Below are positions 7,135-7,558 of a stretch of 7,558 bases of DNA, in pieces; the first letter of the stretch is position 1; the number at the start of each line of letters is the position of its first letter. Source of the DNA: Deltaproteobacteria bacterium. Its GTDB lineage: Bacteria; Desulfobacterota; DSM-4660; Desulfatiglandales; HGW-15. The position numbers were made by a program, and so were the translations under genes. Under the pieces are notes generated by a model. The model ran no database searches, was not told where the DNA came from, and saw nothing but the letters and a program-made list of their open reading frames with translations. Location of the stretch: contig JAFGPH010000425.1 in assembly GCA_016926135.1 (NCBI GenBank), forward strand, positions 1 to 7,558, given 5' to 3'.

Positions 7135-7174
7135 AATAGTCAGGTTTTGCCTAGACAGGCCAAGGTTGCGAGTG

Positions 7175-7181
7175 AAAGGAG
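7175..7181 (+). promoter_or_regulatory. Ribosome binding site of the tautomerase gene
   Basis: AAAGGAG with a 9-base spacer to ATG 7191. It is strong and supports this short gene as real. Confidence 0.75.
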
Positions 7182-7190
7182 CAAATCATC

Positions 7191-7394
7191 ATGCCCTACG
7201 TGAACATCAAGGTGACGAAGGAGGGGGTGACCTCGGAGCAGAAGGCGAAGCTCATCGCGGGGGTGACGAATCTCCTTAAGGAAGTGCTCGGGAAGAATCC
7301 TCAGACCACCATGGTGGTGATCGATGAGGTGGAAACGGACAACTGGGGAGTCGGCGGAGAAACGGTCACTGTGAGAAGAAAACGGGGACAATGA
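7191..7394 (+). CDS. 4-oxalocrotonate tautomerase-family protein
   Basis: This is a 67-residue protein, the usual size for this family, whose members assemble as hexamers of a beta-alpha-beta unit. Proline 2 follows the initiator methionine, so removal of Met would expose the catalytic N-terminal proline. Family marks include EQKAKLIAGVTNLLKEVLG, then VVIDEV and the DNWGVGGETV hairpin near the end. Compared with Pseudomonas 4-oxalocrotonate tautomerase as I remember it, the positions of Arg11 and Arg39 appear to be Val and Met, and the Phe50 position is Trp. The substrate is therefore probably not 4-oxalocrotonate; keto-enol isomerisation or another proline-dependent reaction is possible. The gene lies 56 bases after the nucleotidyltransferase and 39 bases before the oxidoreductase. 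It is GC-richer than the block to its left and may be the first gene of a metabolic operon. Confidence 0.88.
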   Translation: MPYVNIKVTKEGVTSEQKAKLIAGVTNLLKEVLGKNPQTTMVVIDEVETDNWGVGGETVTVRRKRGQ

Positions 7395-7419
7395 ACGAAT
7401 TGCTTCGCTTCCTTTGCTG

Positions 7420-7426
7420 AAAGGAG
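7420..7426 (+). promoter_or_regulatory. Ribosome binding site deciding the oxidoreductase start
   Basis: AAAGGAG lies 7 bases before ATG 7434 but only 1 base before the in-frame ATG 7428. The spacing therefore selects 7434. Confidence 0.7.
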
Positions 7427-7433
7427 TATGGGT

Positions 7434-7558
7434 ATGGCCCGGTGGCACAAGACATCGTGTGTGCTCTGCGCGCAGAACTGCGGGCTGGAGGTCCTGGTCG
7501 AGCAGAACCGTATGGTCCGGGTCAAGCCGGACAAAGACAACCCCCGCAGCCGGGGCTA
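7434..7558 (+). CDS. Molybdopterin oxidoreductase, N-terminal fragment with [4Fe-4S] motif (3' end outside window)
   Basis: Only the first 41 complete codons are present, and the frame is open at the right edge. The protein begins MARWHKTSCVLCAQNCGLEV. Its CxxCxxxC pattern (C9, C12, C16) is the [4Fe-4S] ligand set at the start of DMSO-reductase-family molybdopterin enzymes; the fourth cysteine would lie just past the window, after PRSRGY. The segment MVRVKPDKDNPRSRGY also matches the start of these enzymes, where 'V..I.G...P.S.G..C.KG' is usual. There is no twin-arginine signal peptide before the cysteines, so this subunit is probably cytoplasmic. Which substrate it acts on (formate, a sulfur compound or another) cannot be told from this fragment. 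Same-strand spacing suggests co-transcription with the tautomerase. Confidence 0.82.
   Translation, partial: MARWHKTSCVLCAQNCGLEVLVEQNRMVRVKPDKDNPRSRG

Noticed and set aside
7107..7138. TAAAAT near the end of the nucleotidyltransferase gene as a promoter for the tautomerase
   Set aside because: No -35 box at a suitable distance; the nearest candidate is a poor match with a 20-base spacer.
7147..7163. Hairpin TTGCCT-AGAC-AGGCCAA as a terminator after the nucleotidyltransferase
   Set aside because: The stem is only six pairs with a bulge, and no T-run follows on either strand.

Overview
The window looks like chromosomal DNA from a GC-rich bacterium. The flanks (1-2850 and 7190-7558) are GC-rich, about 65-72% in the 60-base lines I counted. 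The interior (about 3000-7130) is lower, about 43-58%. There is no taxonomic marker. A STAS/kinase-like fusion and a molybdopterin oxidoreductase would suit an anaerobic or metabolically versatile environmental bacterium, for example a Desulfobacterota-like lineage, but that is only a guess.

Layout. (1) 2-499, plus strand: the C-terminal end of a protein resembling the last part of a glycoside-hydrolase (beta/alpha)8 barrel. (2) 481-2850, minus strand and convergent: a 789-residue fusion with an N-terminal STAS domain, an unassigned middle, and a C-terminal kinase/aminoglycoside-phosphotransferase-like domain. (3) 2851-3067: a divergent intergenic region with two well-spaced sigma70-type promoters facing opposite ways. 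(4) 3068-5278 and 5259-6290, plus strand and overlapping: a DUF1156/COG1743-like DNA methyltransferase with three zinc ribbons, and a PD-(D/E)XK nuclease. Together they look like a restriction-modification pair. (5) 6358-7134: an RlaP-type nucleotidyltransferase, just downstream of the nuclease. (6) 7191-7394: a small 4-oxalocrotonate tautomerase-family protein. (7) 7434-7558: the first 41 complete codons of a molybdopterin oxidoreductase carrying a [4Fe-4S] cysteine motif.

How they may work together. The methylase and nuclease overlap by 20 bases and share one clear upstream promoter, so they are probably co-expressed, with the methylase made first to protect the host DNA. The nucleotidyltransferase follows in the same direction and in the same lower-GC block. 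It may be a passenger or a third component of the defence island. The STAS/kinase gene has its own promoter and is best read as a separate signalling module. The tautomerase and oxidoreductase each have a strong ribosome binding site and lie 39 bases apart, probably the start of a metabolic operon that continues past the window. No RNA genes, CRISPR arrays, insertion sequences or convincing intrinsic terminators were seen.
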